In this document: piece after piece, positions 1-6,846 of the stretch
How positions within the stretch are numbered: position 1 is the first letter of the stretch
Layout of the letters: the number at the start of each line of letters is the position of its first letter
From: CAZJNX01 sp964547415
Lineage (GTDB): Bacteria; Pseudomonadota; Alphaproteobacteria; Rhizobiales; Amorphaceae
Length of the DNA stretch: 15,973 bases
Direction: 5' to 3'
Assembly (NCBI GenBank): GCA_964547415.1
Contig: CAZJNX010000107.1
Coordinates: 1 to 15,973 of the forward strand
The notes under the pieces: generated by a model
What the model was told of the DNA's origin: nothing
Database searches by the model: none
What the model saw: the letters and a program-made list of their open reading frames with translations, nothing else
Program-made: the position numbers and the translations under genes

Positions 1-459
1 GAACAGGTCGACGGAGAACCGCTGCTGGAAACATACGTGGAGGCGGGCGGCCTCGCCGATCTGGTCGCCGATGGTGTGGAGCGGCGACAGGCTCGTCATC
101 GGCTCCTGGAAGATCATGGCGATCCGGTTGCCGCGCAGCGAGCGCATCTGCGGCCCGTCCCGCTTCAGGCGGGAGATGTCGACGGGCGGGGTGCCGGGCG
201 GCGCAGCCGGGTCGCGGAACAGGATCTCGCCCGAGGCGATGCGGGCGGCGGGCGGCAGGAGGCCCATGACCGCCTGGGAAAGTGTGGACTTGCCGCAGCC
301 CGACTCGCCCACCAGCGCGACCGTGCGGCCGTGGGGCACGGAAAACGACACCCCGTCGACGGCCCGCACGACGCCGTCGGACACGAACTCGACGGACAGG
401 TCGCGCACGGCGAGGACGTCCGCCGCGGCCGGGCGCGCTGCCGTCTCGATGGTGGTCAT
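1..459 (-). CDS. Peptide-type ABC transporter ATP-binding protein, N-terminal part (3' end outside window)
   Basis: The first 153 residues of an ABC ATPase, read on the minus strand from an ATG at 457-459 and open to the window edge, so the C-terminal part is missing. The Walker A motif GESGCGKST lies at residues 51-59, and the Q-loop region FQEPMTSLSPLHTIGDQIGE at about 117-136. That wording is typical of the dipeptide/oligopeptide importer ATPases (DppD/OppD/GsiA/YejF group), which power uptake of peptides and other small solutes through inner-membrane permeases. The signature (LSGGQ) and Walker B motifs would lie beyond the edge and cannot be checked. The gene may be a single ATPase of about 330 residues or the fused double ATPase of about 550 residues; the sequence does not decide. 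It is divergent from the TPR lipoprotein gene. The transporter family is secure from motifs; the substrate is unknown. Confidence 0.9.
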   Translation of the reverse strand, partial: MTTIETAARPAAADVLAVRDLSVEFVSDGVVRAVDGVSFSVPHGRTVALVGESGCGKSTLSQAVMGLLPPAARIASGEILFRDPAAPPGTPPVDISRLKRDGPQMRSLRGNRIAMIFQEPMTSLSPLHTIGDQIGEAARLHVCFQQRFSVDLF

Positions 460-698
460 GGGCGTTCGCCCGCCTCTCGTCACTCCGCCTTCCGGATCGC
501 ACGGAAGACACGCCTGCGCAACGGTCGCATGAACGTGTGCGCCGATCACGAAAATTTGCGACGCATCGCCGCGGTGGGGCCACGGGTGCGACGGCCGGGC
601 GGACCGCTCGCCACGCAGGGGCCGTCCGTGCGCGGCGGGAGTTGACGGGTGGCGGGCGCGCGGCGACAAGGGGCGATCCGAGATCGTCTGGAATCGCC
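460..698. other. Divergent intergenic region between ABC ATPase and TPR lipoprotein genes
   Basis: A 239-base spacer between two divergent genes, so it should contain both promoters. It has the only mildly AT-rich pocket nearby (about 545-557, GATCACGAAAATTTG). I could not place a convincing -35/-10 pair on either strand. Reading frames that cross it are GC-driven and show no recognisable protein. Confidence 0.4.
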
Positions 699-1625
699 AT
701 GCCTGACAGGACCACGTCGCCGCCGCCGGGCCGCGACGCGCGCCGACGCCCGGATCATGTCGCCGCGCCGCGCTCCGCCACCGGTCGCCGCGCCGCGCGC
801 CGCTTCGCGCCCCTCGTCCTCGCCGGGCTCGCCCTCGGCGCGTGCCAGGTGGACCAGGGCGCCTACGACGGGGGCTTCCAGGTGGACCGGAGCGCCGCGT
901 CCGCCTCCAACATCGCCTCCCTCACCGAGGTGATCGAGGCGAACCCGCGGGACGCCAGCGCCTACAACATGCGCGGAACGGCCTACGGCCGGGCGGGCCG
1001 CTTCGACCAGGCGGTGGCCGACTTCTCCGAGGCGATCGCCATCGAGCCGCGGAACTACCAGGCCTACGCCAACCGCGCGCTCGCCCACCGCCGCATGAAC
1101 AACCTGGACGCGGCCATCGCCGACTACACGCGGGCGCTCGCCATCAACCCGGACTACGAGCAGGCCCTCGTCGGGCGCGGCAACATCTACCGCCAGCGGG
1201 GCGAGAACGCCCGGGCGCTGGCGGACTTCAACGCCGCGATCCGCAACAACTCGGGCAACCCGCGGGCCTTCCACGCCCGCGCCCTCATCTACCAGGCGGA
1301 GGGCCAGCACGGCCGCGCCATCGAGGACTTCGGCATCGCGATCGGCCTCGGCCCCAACGCGCCCGAGCCCTACAACGGCCGCGGCGTGTCCTACCTCGCC
1401 ACCGGTGACGTGGACGACGCGCTGGAGGACTTCAACCAGGCCCTCGCCCTCGACCGGGACTACGCAGAGGCCTGGGCCAACCGGGGCATCGCCCTCGAGA
1501 CCCGGGGCGAACTGATGGACGCCCGCGCCGCCTACAACCGCGCGCTGATCCTGCAGCCGGGTTATCCGCCCGCCCGCGCGGGCCTCGGACGCATCGATTC
1601 CGGACGCCCGCCCGTGCGCACCTGA
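699..1625 (+). CDS. TPR-repeat lipoprotein
   Basis: A 308-residue protein with a predicted lipoprotein signal: arginine-rich N-terminus, hydrophobic stretch at 36-48, and lipobox LGAC with the acylated Cys at 49. Six 34-residue tetratricopeptide repeats follow at about 87-119, 120-152, 153-187, 188-220, 221-254 and 255-288, each with the small-residue and aromatic pattern of TPRs (YNMRGTAYGRAGRFDQAVAD, for example). TPR arrays are protein-binding scaffolds; this one would be anchored to a membrane and face the periplasm. Similar TPR lipoproteins are common in Hyphomicrobiales, with no assigned role that I know of. The ATG at 699 has GGAA five bases upstream and no better in-frame start follows, although it leaves an unusually long 35-residue region before the hydrophobic core. 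The gene is convergent with folD. Confidence 0.88.
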   Translation: MPDRTTSPPPGRDARRRPDHVAAPRSATGRRAARRFAPLVLAGLALGACQVDQGAYDGGFQVDRSAASASNIASLTEVIEANPRDASAYNMRGTAYGRAGRFDQAVADFSEAIAIEPRNYQAYANRALAHRRMNNLDAAIADYTRALAINPDYEQALVGRGNIYRQRGENARALADFNAAIRNNSGNPRAFHARALIYQAEGQHGRAIEDFGIAIGLGPNAPEPYNGRGVSYLATGDVDDALEDFNQALALDRDYAEAWANRGIALETRGELMDARAAYNRALILQPGYPPARAGLGRIDSGRPPVRT

Positions 1626-1783
1626 ACGGGCCGGCGGCGCACCCCCGGCCACCGCCCCGAACCACGCCGTTCTCCCGCCCGCCCATTCCGGTGGTGGGAC
1701 ATCCTTGCCGACATTCCGGCGGAGCCGACTTCTCCAGAATCGCGCCGGGCGCGGGCCTTGAGCTCGAGGTCGCCCGGCAGCCT
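1626..1783. other. Convergent intergenic region between TPR lipoprotein and folD
   Basis: A 158-base spacer between two gene 3' ends. No hairpin followed by a T-run is visible on either strand, so no intrinsic terminator can be called. The octamer CATTCCGG occurs twice, at 1684 and 1712, followed by similar bases; this is too short to call a repeat element. Confidence 0.4.
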
Positions 1784-2692
1784 TCAGGGCAACCCGTCGG
1801 GAACGGGCAGGCCGCGGCGCCGGCAGGCCGCCTTGATCGTGTTGACGAGCAGGAAGGCGATGGTCATGGGGCCGACGCCGCCCGGCACCGGCGTCAGATG
1901 GGCCGCGACCGCGAGCGCCTCGTCGAAGGCCACGTCCCCGACGAGCCGCGTCTTGCCCTCCCCCCGCTCGGGTGCGGGCACGCGGTTGATGCCGACGTCG
2001 ATCACGGTGGCACCCGGCTTCAGCCAGTCCCCGCGAACCATCCCCGGCCGACCGACGGCCGCGACCACCACGTCGGCCCGGCGTACCACCGCCGAGAGGT
2101 CCCGCGTGCGCGAATGGGCCATGGTGACCGTGGCGTTCTCCGCAAGAAGCAGGAGGCCGACCGGCTTGCCGACGAGGATGGAGCGGCCGATCACCACCGC
2201 CTCGAGCCCCTCGAGCCGACCGCCGAGGGCGGATCGGGCAAGGTCGACGCAGCCCTGGGGCGTGCAGGGGACGAGCGCCGGGCGGCCGGCGACGAGGAGG
2301 CCCGCGTTCATCGGGTGGAGCCCGTCCACGTCCTTCGCCGGGTCGATCGCGGCGATCACCGTGTCCGCGTCCACGTGGGCGGGAAGCGGCATCTGGACGA
2401 GGATGCCGTCCACCTCCGGGTCGGCGTTGAGGGCCGCGACGAGGGCGAGAAGGTCCGCTTCCGGCGTGTCGGCCGGGAGGCGGTGCTCGATGGAGCGCAT
2501 GCCGGCCGCCCGCGTGCGGCGGACCTTGTTGGCGACGTAAACCTCGCTCGCCGGGTCCTCCCCCACGAGGACGACGGCGAGGCCCGGTACCACGCCATGC
2601 GCCCGCGACAGGCGGGCGGCCGCCTCGCCGACGGCCGCGTCCATCTCTGCCGCACGGGCCTTGCCGTCGATCAGGGCGGCGCCTTGCGTCAT
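1784..2692 (-). CDS. folD: Bifunctional methylenetetrahydrofolate dehydrogenase / methenyltetrahydrofolate cyclohydrolase
   Basis: A 302-residue protein of normal FolD length. It interconverts 5,10-methylene-, 5,10-methenyl- and 10-formyl-tetrahydrofolate in the cytoplasm with NADP+, feeding purine and formyl-Met synthesis. Visible signatures: YVANK at 52-56 with the catalytic Lys56, DGILVQMPLP at 95-104, KDVDGLHPMN at 120-129, PCTPQG at 142-147, the dinucleotide-binding segment VIGRSILVGKP at 167-177, IDVGINR at 231-237, and the C-terminal TPVPGGVGPMT at 267-277. Two ATGs stand in tandem. The one at 2695 overlaps the upstream DUF167 stop as ATGA; the one at 2692 is better spaced from a GGAG site (five bases) and is chosen here. 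It is the last gene of the minus-strand run pheT–yggT–DUF167–folD, and is translationally coupled to the DUF167 gene. Confidence 0.97.
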   Translation of the reverse strand: MTQGAALIDGKARAAEMDAAVGEAAARLSRAHGVVPGLAVVLVGEDPASEVYVANKVRRTRAAGMRSIEHRLPADTPEADLLALVAALNADPEVDGILVQMPLPAHVDADTVIAAIDPAKDVDGLHPMNAGLLVAGRPALVPCTPQGCVDLARSALGGRLEGLEAVVIGRSILVGKPVGLLLLAENATVTMAHSRTRDLSAVVRRADVVVAAVGRPGMVRGDWLKPGATVIDVGINRVPAPERGEGKTRLVGDVAFDEALAVAAHLTPVPGGVGPMTIAFLLVNTIKAACRRRGLPVPDGLP

Positions 2693-3003
2693 CATCGCTC
2701 CATGCCGGTTTCGAGGCGGGCGGCGAGGTCGGCCGGATCGCCCGCGACCCTCACGGTCTTCAACCGGCCCGTCCGCCCGCCGGTAACCGCCACCGTGCCC
2801 TTCGGCACGCCGAGGGCGCGGGCGAGGAGCACCTCCAGCGCGTCGTTCGCCGCCCCCTTCTGCGCCGCCGCCCGTACCCGCACGGCAAGCACCGTTCGCC
2901 CGTCCGACAGGGTGCGCGGGCCGTCCAGCCGGTCCGCATCCGCCCGCGGCGTCAGGCGCACGGCGAGGCGGAGCCCGTCCCCCGCGGCGCGGGCGAAGTC
3001 CAC
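2692..3003 (-). CDS. DUF167 (YggU-like) family protein
   Basis: A 103-residue protein matching the DUF167/YggU family, small cytoplasmic proteins of unknown function. Family-typical features are the LAVRLTPRADAD segment near the start, the AAQKGAANDALEVLLA segment at about 46-61 (equivalent to the usual EGKANxxLxxxLA), and GRTGRLKTVRV near 75-85. Translation starts at a GTG (3001-3003), 18 bases after the yggT stop, with only a weak purine-rich site upstream. The stop overlaps or abuts the folD start. Linkage of yggT with a DUF167 gene is seen in many bacteria, which supports the call. Confidence 0.9.
   Translation of the reverse strand: MDFARAAGDGLRLAVRLTPRADADRLDGPRTLSDGRTVLAVRVRAAAQKGAANDALEVLLARALGVPKGTVAVTGGRTGRLKTVRVAGDPADLAARLETGMER
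2698..2701 (-). promoter_or_regulatory. Ribosome binding site deciding the folD start
   Basis: GGAG on the minus strand lies two bases from the first ATG (2695) and five bases from the second ATG (2692). The second spacing is the workable one, which favours the shorter FolD. The site sits inside the end of the DUF167 coding region, consistent with translational coupling. Confidence 0.5.
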
Positions 3004-3021
3004 CGAACCGCCGCCTTCGCC

Positions 3022-3312
3022 TCAGAACGAGGGGTAGAGGAGGTTGTTCTCGATCACCGTGGCGAGGAAGAAGAGGGCCAGCAAAAGCACGATCGGCGAG
3101 ATGTCGATCCCGCCGAGGTCCGGCAGGAAGCGGCGGATCGGCCGGAGTGCGGGCTCCGTCATCCGGTAGAGGGCGTTGCCGACCGCGCCGACGAACTGGT
3201 TGCGCGGGTTCACCACGTTGAAGGCGTAGAGCCAGGAGAAGATCGCCGAGGCGATGACGATCCACGTGTAGATGTTGATGGCGGCGAGGAGCAGCGTGGC
3301 TATCGATTGCAT
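3022..3312 (-). CDS. YggT family integral membrane protein
   Basis: A 96-residue protein with two hydrophobic segments (about 5-30 and 69-90). They flank a conserved polar stretch with FNVVNPRNQFV and YRMTEPALRPIRRFLPDLGG (49-68), which together identify the YggT family. Homologues sit in the inner membrane; proposed links are to osmotic stress, cell division or organelle distribution, with no firm biochemical role. The ATG at 3312 gives the usual family length and has GGA about eight bases upstream. An in-frame ATG at 3324 would add four residues but lacks a ribosome site. The gene follows pheT after 89 bases and is 18 bases before the DUF167 gene, so it may begin its own transcript or continue the pheT one. 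Confidence 0.92.
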   Translation of the reverse strand: MQSIATLLLAAINIYTWIVIASAIFSWLYAFNVVNPRNQFVGAVGNALYRMTEPALRPIRRFLPDLGGIDISPIVLLLALFFLATVIENNLLYPSF

Positions 3313-3401
3313 CGGGCGTTCCATCGGGTGCGTGGCGGTGATGTAGCCGGAGGGCCCCGGCCCCGCAAGGCGGCCAGGTCCGGCGCGGGCGGGCGTGACG
3401 G

Positions 3402-5819
3402 TCAGCCGCGCAGCCGCCCGCCGGTCGCCTTCTCGACGGCGGCGACCACCTTCGCCCCCACCGCCTCGATGTCCTTGTCCGTCAGCGTCCTCTCCCGGGG
3501 CTGGAGGACCACCTCGACGGCCACCGACTTCTCCCCCTCGCCCACGTGCTCGCCCCGGTAGACGTCGAACACGAAGGCGTCGGCGATCAGCGCCTTGTCG
3601 GCGCCGCGGGCCGCGCGCAGCACGTCCCCCGCCGCCACGTCCTCGGCGAGCACGAAGGCGAAGTCGCGCCGCACGGGCATGAGGTCGCTGCGCTTCAGCG
3701 GGGGCTTGGCGCGGCTCGCCCGCTCCCGCGGCATGGGCAGCGCCTCGAGGATCACCTCCGCGACGCACAGGGGGCCCTCCGCGTCGAGGGCCTCGAGGGC
3801 GTCCGGGTGGAGTTCGCCGAAGACCGCGACGACGGTGGGCCCGAGCCGCAGGACGCCCGAGCGCCCCGGGTGGAGCCAGTCCGGCGCGTCGCGGGTCACC
3901 TGGAGGCTGCCGGCCGGCCCGCCGAGCTCGGCGACGAGGGTGAGGGCGTCCGCCTTGGCGTCGAAGGCGTCCACGGGCGTGCCGGGGGTGCGCCAGTGGC
4001 GGCCGGGCCCGGCGAGGCGGTGGGTGCCTCGGCGCACGGCGGTCGCGGCCGTCTTCTGGTCGGACGGGTCGGTGCCGAGGAAGACCTGGCCCACCTCGAA
4101 CAGGGCGACGTCGGGAAAGCCGCGGTCGGCGTTCTGCTGCGCGGCGCGCACGAGGCCGGGGACGAGGCTCGGCCGCATGTCGGACAGGTCGGCCGCGATC
4201 GGATTGGCGAGGGCGAGCGCCGCGTCCCCGCCGCCGAACAGCGCCGCGTGCGCGTGGGGCAGGAACGACCAGGTGACGGCCTCCACGAGGCCGCTCGCCG
4301 CGAGGGTGCGCCGGGCGAGGCGGACGCGCTTCTGCATGGGTGTCAGGATCGGGCGGGCCACCGCGCTCGGCCGGTCCATGGGCACGGCCCGCACCGCGTC
4401 GATGCCGACGATGCGCACCACCTCCTCCACGAGGTCGGCCTTTCCTTCCACGTCCGCCCGCCAGGACGGCACGGACACCTGCCAGATCGACCGGTCGGGG
4501 TCGGCCACCTCGAAGCCGAGGTCCGACAGGATCGCCCGAATCCGCTCGGGCGCCACGTCGAGGCCGGACAGGCGCAGCACCTCCGAGACCGGGAACTCCA
4601 CCTGCCGCCGCGTGTCCGGCACGGCGCCCGCGATGACCGTCTCGCTCGCCCGCCCGCCGCAGATGTCGAGCACCATCGCCGTCGCCCGCTCCAGCCCCTC
4701 GAGCACGAAGGCCGGGTCCACGCCCCGCTCGAATCGGTAGCGGGCGTCGGAGTTGATGCCGAGGGCGCGGCCGGTGCGGGCGATGTTGATGGGCTCCCAC
4801 AGGGCCGACTCGATCAGCACCTCGGTGGTCTCCTCCGAGGAGCCGGACGCCTCCCCGCCCATGATGCCGGCGAGCGATTCCACCCCGTTGTCGTCGGCGA
4901 TCACGCACATGGTGGGGTCGAGGCGGTAGGTGCGCCCGTCGAGGGCGAGAAGCGCCTCCCCCTCCCGCGCGCGGCGGACCACGAGGTCGCCCTTCACCTT
5001 CGCCGCGTCGAAGACGTGGAGGGGGCGGTCGAGGTCGTAGGTGAGGTAGTTGGTGATGTCGACGAGGGCGTTGATGGGGCGCAGGCCGATCGCCATCAGC
5101 CGCTGCCGCAGCCACTCCGGCGAGGGCCCGTTGACGACCCCCGACACCTTGCGCAGCGCGAACGCCGGGCACAGGGGCTCGCCCTCGGGGAAGGACAGGG
5201 TGACGCCGATGCCGGGCGATCCTTCGGCCGGCACCGCCACCGCCGGCAGGGGCTTCAGCGTGCCGAGACCGGCGGCCGCGAGGTCCCGGGCGATGCCGCG
5301 CAGGCCGAGGCAGTCGGCCCGGTTGGGGGTGATGGCCACGTCGATCACCGGGTCGTCGAGGCCGAGCCAGGCGGCGTAGGACGCGCCGAGGGGCGCCTCG
5401 TCCGGCAGGTCCACGATGCCCGAATGCTCGTCCGAGAGGCCCAGCTCCCGCTCCGACAGCATCATGCCGCGGCTTTCCACGCCGCGGATGACGCCCACTT
5501 CGAGGTCGACGCCGGTGCCGGGGATGTGGGTGCCGGGCGGGGCGAAGACGCCGGTCATGCCGGCCCGGGCGTTGGGCGCGCCGCAGATCACCTGGACGCG
5601 GCTGCCGTCGCCCGGATCGACGGCGAGCACCTTCAAGCGGTCCGCGTTCGGGTGGGGCGCTGCCTCCACCACGCGGGCGATCCGGAAGGCGCCGAGGGAC
5701 TTCGACGGGTCGTGGACGTCCTCCACCTCGAGGCCGACCATGGTCAGCATGTCGACGATGCGGGAAAGGTCCGCGTCGGTGTCGAGGTGGTCGCGCAGCC
5801 AGGACAGGGTGAACTTCAT
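3402..5819 (-). CDS. pheT: Phenylalanine--tRNA ligase beta subunit
   Basis: A full-length 805-residue beta subunit of the alpha2-beta2 phenylalanyl-tRNA synthetase, which charges tRNA-Phe in the cytoplasm. The N-terminus MKFTLSWLRDHLD is characteristic. An OB-fold tRNA-binding domain covers about 39-148 (HPNADRLKV at 56-64, CGAPN at 79-83, SRGMMLSERELGL at 116-128). The B3/B4 editing region follows, with HVFDAAKVKG and GIMGGEASG, then GINSDARYRFERGVDP near 355-370, the B5 domain (about 400-475), the catalytic-like core, and a C-terminal ferredoxin-fold anticodon-binding domain over the last 93 residues (MPVRRDFAFVL start). Nothing appears truncated. The partner pheS is not found upstream; the next gene is a DUF922 lipoprotein. 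The ribosome site is weak (GAG close to the ATG), and a strong GC hairpin lies about 30 bases upstream in the leader. Confidence 0.98.
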   Translation of the reverse strand: MKFTLSWLRDHLDTDADLSRIVDMLTMVGLEVEDVHDPSKSLGAFRIARVVEAAPHPNADRLKVLAVDPGDGSRVQVICGAPNARAGMTGVFAPPGTHIPGTGVDLEVGVIRGVESRGMMLSERELGLSDEHSGIVDLPDEAPLGASYAAWLGLDDPVIDVAITPNRADCLGLRGIARDLAAAGLGTLKPLPAVAVPAEGSPGIGVTLSFPEGEPLCPAFALRKVSGVVNGPSPEWLRQRLMAIGLRPINALVDITNYLTYDLDRPLHVFDAAKVKGDLVVRRAREGEALLALDGRTYRLDPTMCVIADDNGVESLAGIMGGEASGSSEETTEVLIESALWEPINIARTGRALGINSDARYRFERGVDPAFVLEGLERATAMVLDICGGRASETVIAGAVPDTRRQVEFPVSEVLRLSGLDVAPERIRAILSDLGFEVADPDRSIWQVSVPSWRADVEGKADLVEEVVRIVGIDAVRAVPMDRPSAVARPILTPMQKRVRLARRTLAASGLVEAVTWSFLPHAHAALFGGGDAALALANPIAADLSDMRPSLVPGLVRAAQQNADRGFPDVALFEVGQVFLGTDPSDQKTAATAVRRGTHRLAGPGRHWRTPGTPVDAFDAKADALTLVAELGGPAGSLQVTRDAPDWLHPGRSGVLRLGPTVVAVFGELHPDALEALDAEGPLCVAEVILEALPMPRERASRAKPPLKRSDLMPVRRDFAFVLAEDVAAGDVLRAARGADKALIADAFVFDVYRGEHVGEGEKSVAVEVVLQPRERTLTDKDIEAVGAKVVAAVEKATGGRLRG

Positions 5820-5848
5820 CGGCTCGGCATCGGGCGTTTCGTGGGTGT

Positions 5849-5888
5849 CGGGGGCGCGTCGCGCCGCGCGGTGCGGCGCCCGCCCCCG
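5849..5888 (-). other. GC-rich stem-loop in the pheT leader
   Basis: An outer perfect 8-bp arm pair (5849-5856 with 5881-5888) encloses an inner perfect 7-bp pair (5861-5867 with 5873-5879) around a 5-base loop; the two are separated by a small asymmetric bulge. It lies 30 bases upstream of the pheT ATG, between the DUF922 gene and pheT. No T-run follows it on the minus strand, so it is not a classic intrinsic terminator. It could be a transcription-attenuating, processing or merely compositional structure. Confidence 0.4.
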
Positions 5889-5900
5889 GATGGCGACGGC

Positions 5901-5930
5901 TCTAGAGCATTTTGGGGCGGACCGGAACCG
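5901..5930. repeat. Possible truncated copy of a Hyphomicrobiales intergenic element (TCTAGAGCATTTT type)
   Basis: The segment starting TCTAGAGCATTTT and continuing into an ACCGGAACCG run resembles the left end of short dispersed palindromic elements common between genes in Rhizobiales genomes (from memory of the TCTAGAGCAT start). The matching right half (an inverted AAAATGC end) is not present, so this would be a partial or decayed copy. It is a low-GC island in otherwise very GC-rich sequence, between pheT and the DUF922 gene. Confidence 0.3.
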
Positions 5931-5951
5931 CGCGCGGCGCGGAGCGGGCCT

Positions 5952-6545
5952 TCAGCGGCCGGCCGCGGCCCGGGCGCGGGCGGCGAGGCGCGCCTGCTCG
6001 CGGGCGTCGAAACGGTTCTGGGCGGCATCGTGCTCGGCGAGGATGCGGGCGATCTCGGGGGCGAGGCGGTCGGAAAGGGCGTCGCAGTCCGGGGCGGAGG
6101 CGCGGCGCATCGCCCCCTCGATCCGGCGGGCGTAACCTTGCGCGATCCGGACGTGCTCGAGCTCGTGGGCGATGGCGTAGGCGAGGAACCCGTCCCACGC
6201 CTCGGCGAGCTCGCCGCGCGCCCGTTCCCGCTCCCGCCACTCGGGCAGCGTCACGTCCGCCTTCACGGCGACGCTCACGTCGCGGAGGCGGCAGCTGCCC
6301 GGCCGGTCGTCCACGCGGAAGCGCGGGTCGAACGCGAGGGTGACGGCCGCAAGCGCCCGCTCCCCGTTCGGCAGGCGCGGCCCGTGGAGGGCGAGGGAGC
6401 GGGTGAGGGCGCGCTCGCTCCCGCCGCTCACGCGGTAGGTGGAGACGGACAGCTCGGTCGGCGGCGGGCTCGCGCAGGCCGCGAGGCCGGCGGGGGCGGC
6501 GAGGGCGAGGGGGGCGAGGAGGGCGGCGATCGGACGGCGGCGCAT
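5952..6545 (-). CDS. DUF922 family lipoprotein, putative zinc-dependent protease
   Basis: A 197-residue protein with a predicted lipoprotein signal: MRRRP start, hydrophobic Ala/Leu stretch and lipobox LAAC with Cys24. The mature part begins with TYRVSGGSERALTRSL, matching the start of DUF922 domains. It carries a zinc-metalloprotease-like HELEH at 127-131 (HExxH) in the context FLAYAIAHELEHVRIAQGYA, and two cysteines (85 and 154) that could form the disulfide seen in the family. DUF922 proteins are predicted secreted Zn-dependent proteases; their substrates are unknown. The C-terminus is an Ala/Arg-rich tail. The gene has a 132-base gap before pheT and a 301-base gap after the amidase gene, so it is probably monocistronic. 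The family call rests on motifs only. Confidence 0.82.
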   Translation of the reverse strand: MRRRPIAALLAPLALAAPAGLAACASPPPTELSVSTYRVSGGSERALTRSLALHGPRLPNGERALAAVTLAFDPRFRVDDRPGSCRLRDVSVAVKADVTLPEWRERERARGELAEAWDGFLAYAIAHELEHVRIAQGYARRIEGAMRRASAPDCDALSDRLAPEIARILAEHDAAQNRFDAREQARLAARARAAAGR

Positions 6546-6678
6546 GGGCGGTGGCTCCCGGGCCTCGGCGGCGGCGTGAGTGTGCGGGACGGGCGGCCCG
6601 TCGTGAAGCGGCTCCGGCGTCGCGCGGCGCGGCTGGGCGCCGCCGGCGGCCGGGACAGACCGGTCGCGTCGTCATTCC

Positions 6679-6719
6679 CCGTCCGCGGCGGGTGGCGGGG
6701 CGGCGGCCGCCGCGGACGG
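6679..6719. repeat. Inverted repeat, 13-bp perfect arms
   Basis: Arms CCGTCCGCGGCGG (6679-6691) and CCGCCGCGGACGG (6707-6719) are exact reverse complements around a 15-base G-rich loop. The stem would be very stable in RNA. It lies 128 bases beyond the amidase stop on that gene's strand. There is no T-run, so a Rho-independent terminator of the usual kind is not supported, but a 3'-end stabilising structure is possible. Confidence 0.55.
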
Positions 6720-6720
6720 A

Positions 6721-6779
6721 GAGGAGACGCGGGGCGCGGAGGCCCCCCCGGGAGGGTGGAACCCGGGCGGCGTCTCCTC
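6721..6779. repeat. Inverted repeat, 10-bp perfect arms with inner palindromes
   Basis: GAGGAGACGC (6721-6730) pairs exactly with GCGTCTCCTC (6770-6779). Inside, two CCCGGG copies (6747-6752 and 6762-6767) can pair around a 9-base loop, giving a two-tier stem. It starts one base after the neighbouring 13-bp inverted repeat, so the two form a tandem hairpin block between the amidase operon and the DUF922 gene. Confidence 0.5.
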
Positions 6780-6846
6780 GCCGGCGGCTGGCGCGTGCTC
6801 TGCAGGCGGCTCCGGAACGAGCGGCGGGGCGGGCGGCCGGACGGGC

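Larger units (their letters stand above)
6546..6846. other. Noncoding spacer with two adjacent inverted repeats
   Basis: 301 bases between the amidase stop and the DUF922 start, both on the minus strand. No supported gene is present; a Pro/Ala-rich open frame crosses it but looks like a composition artefact. The right half holds two large inverted repeats side by side, listed separately. The spacer should contain the end of the amidase operon and the promoter of the DUF922 gene, but no clear promoter hexamers were seen. Confidence 0.6.

Noticed and set aside
37..645. Plus-strand frames opposite the ABC ATPase gene
   Set aside because: The minus-strand frame carries Walker A and Q-loop motifs and is open to the window edge; the plus-strand products show none.
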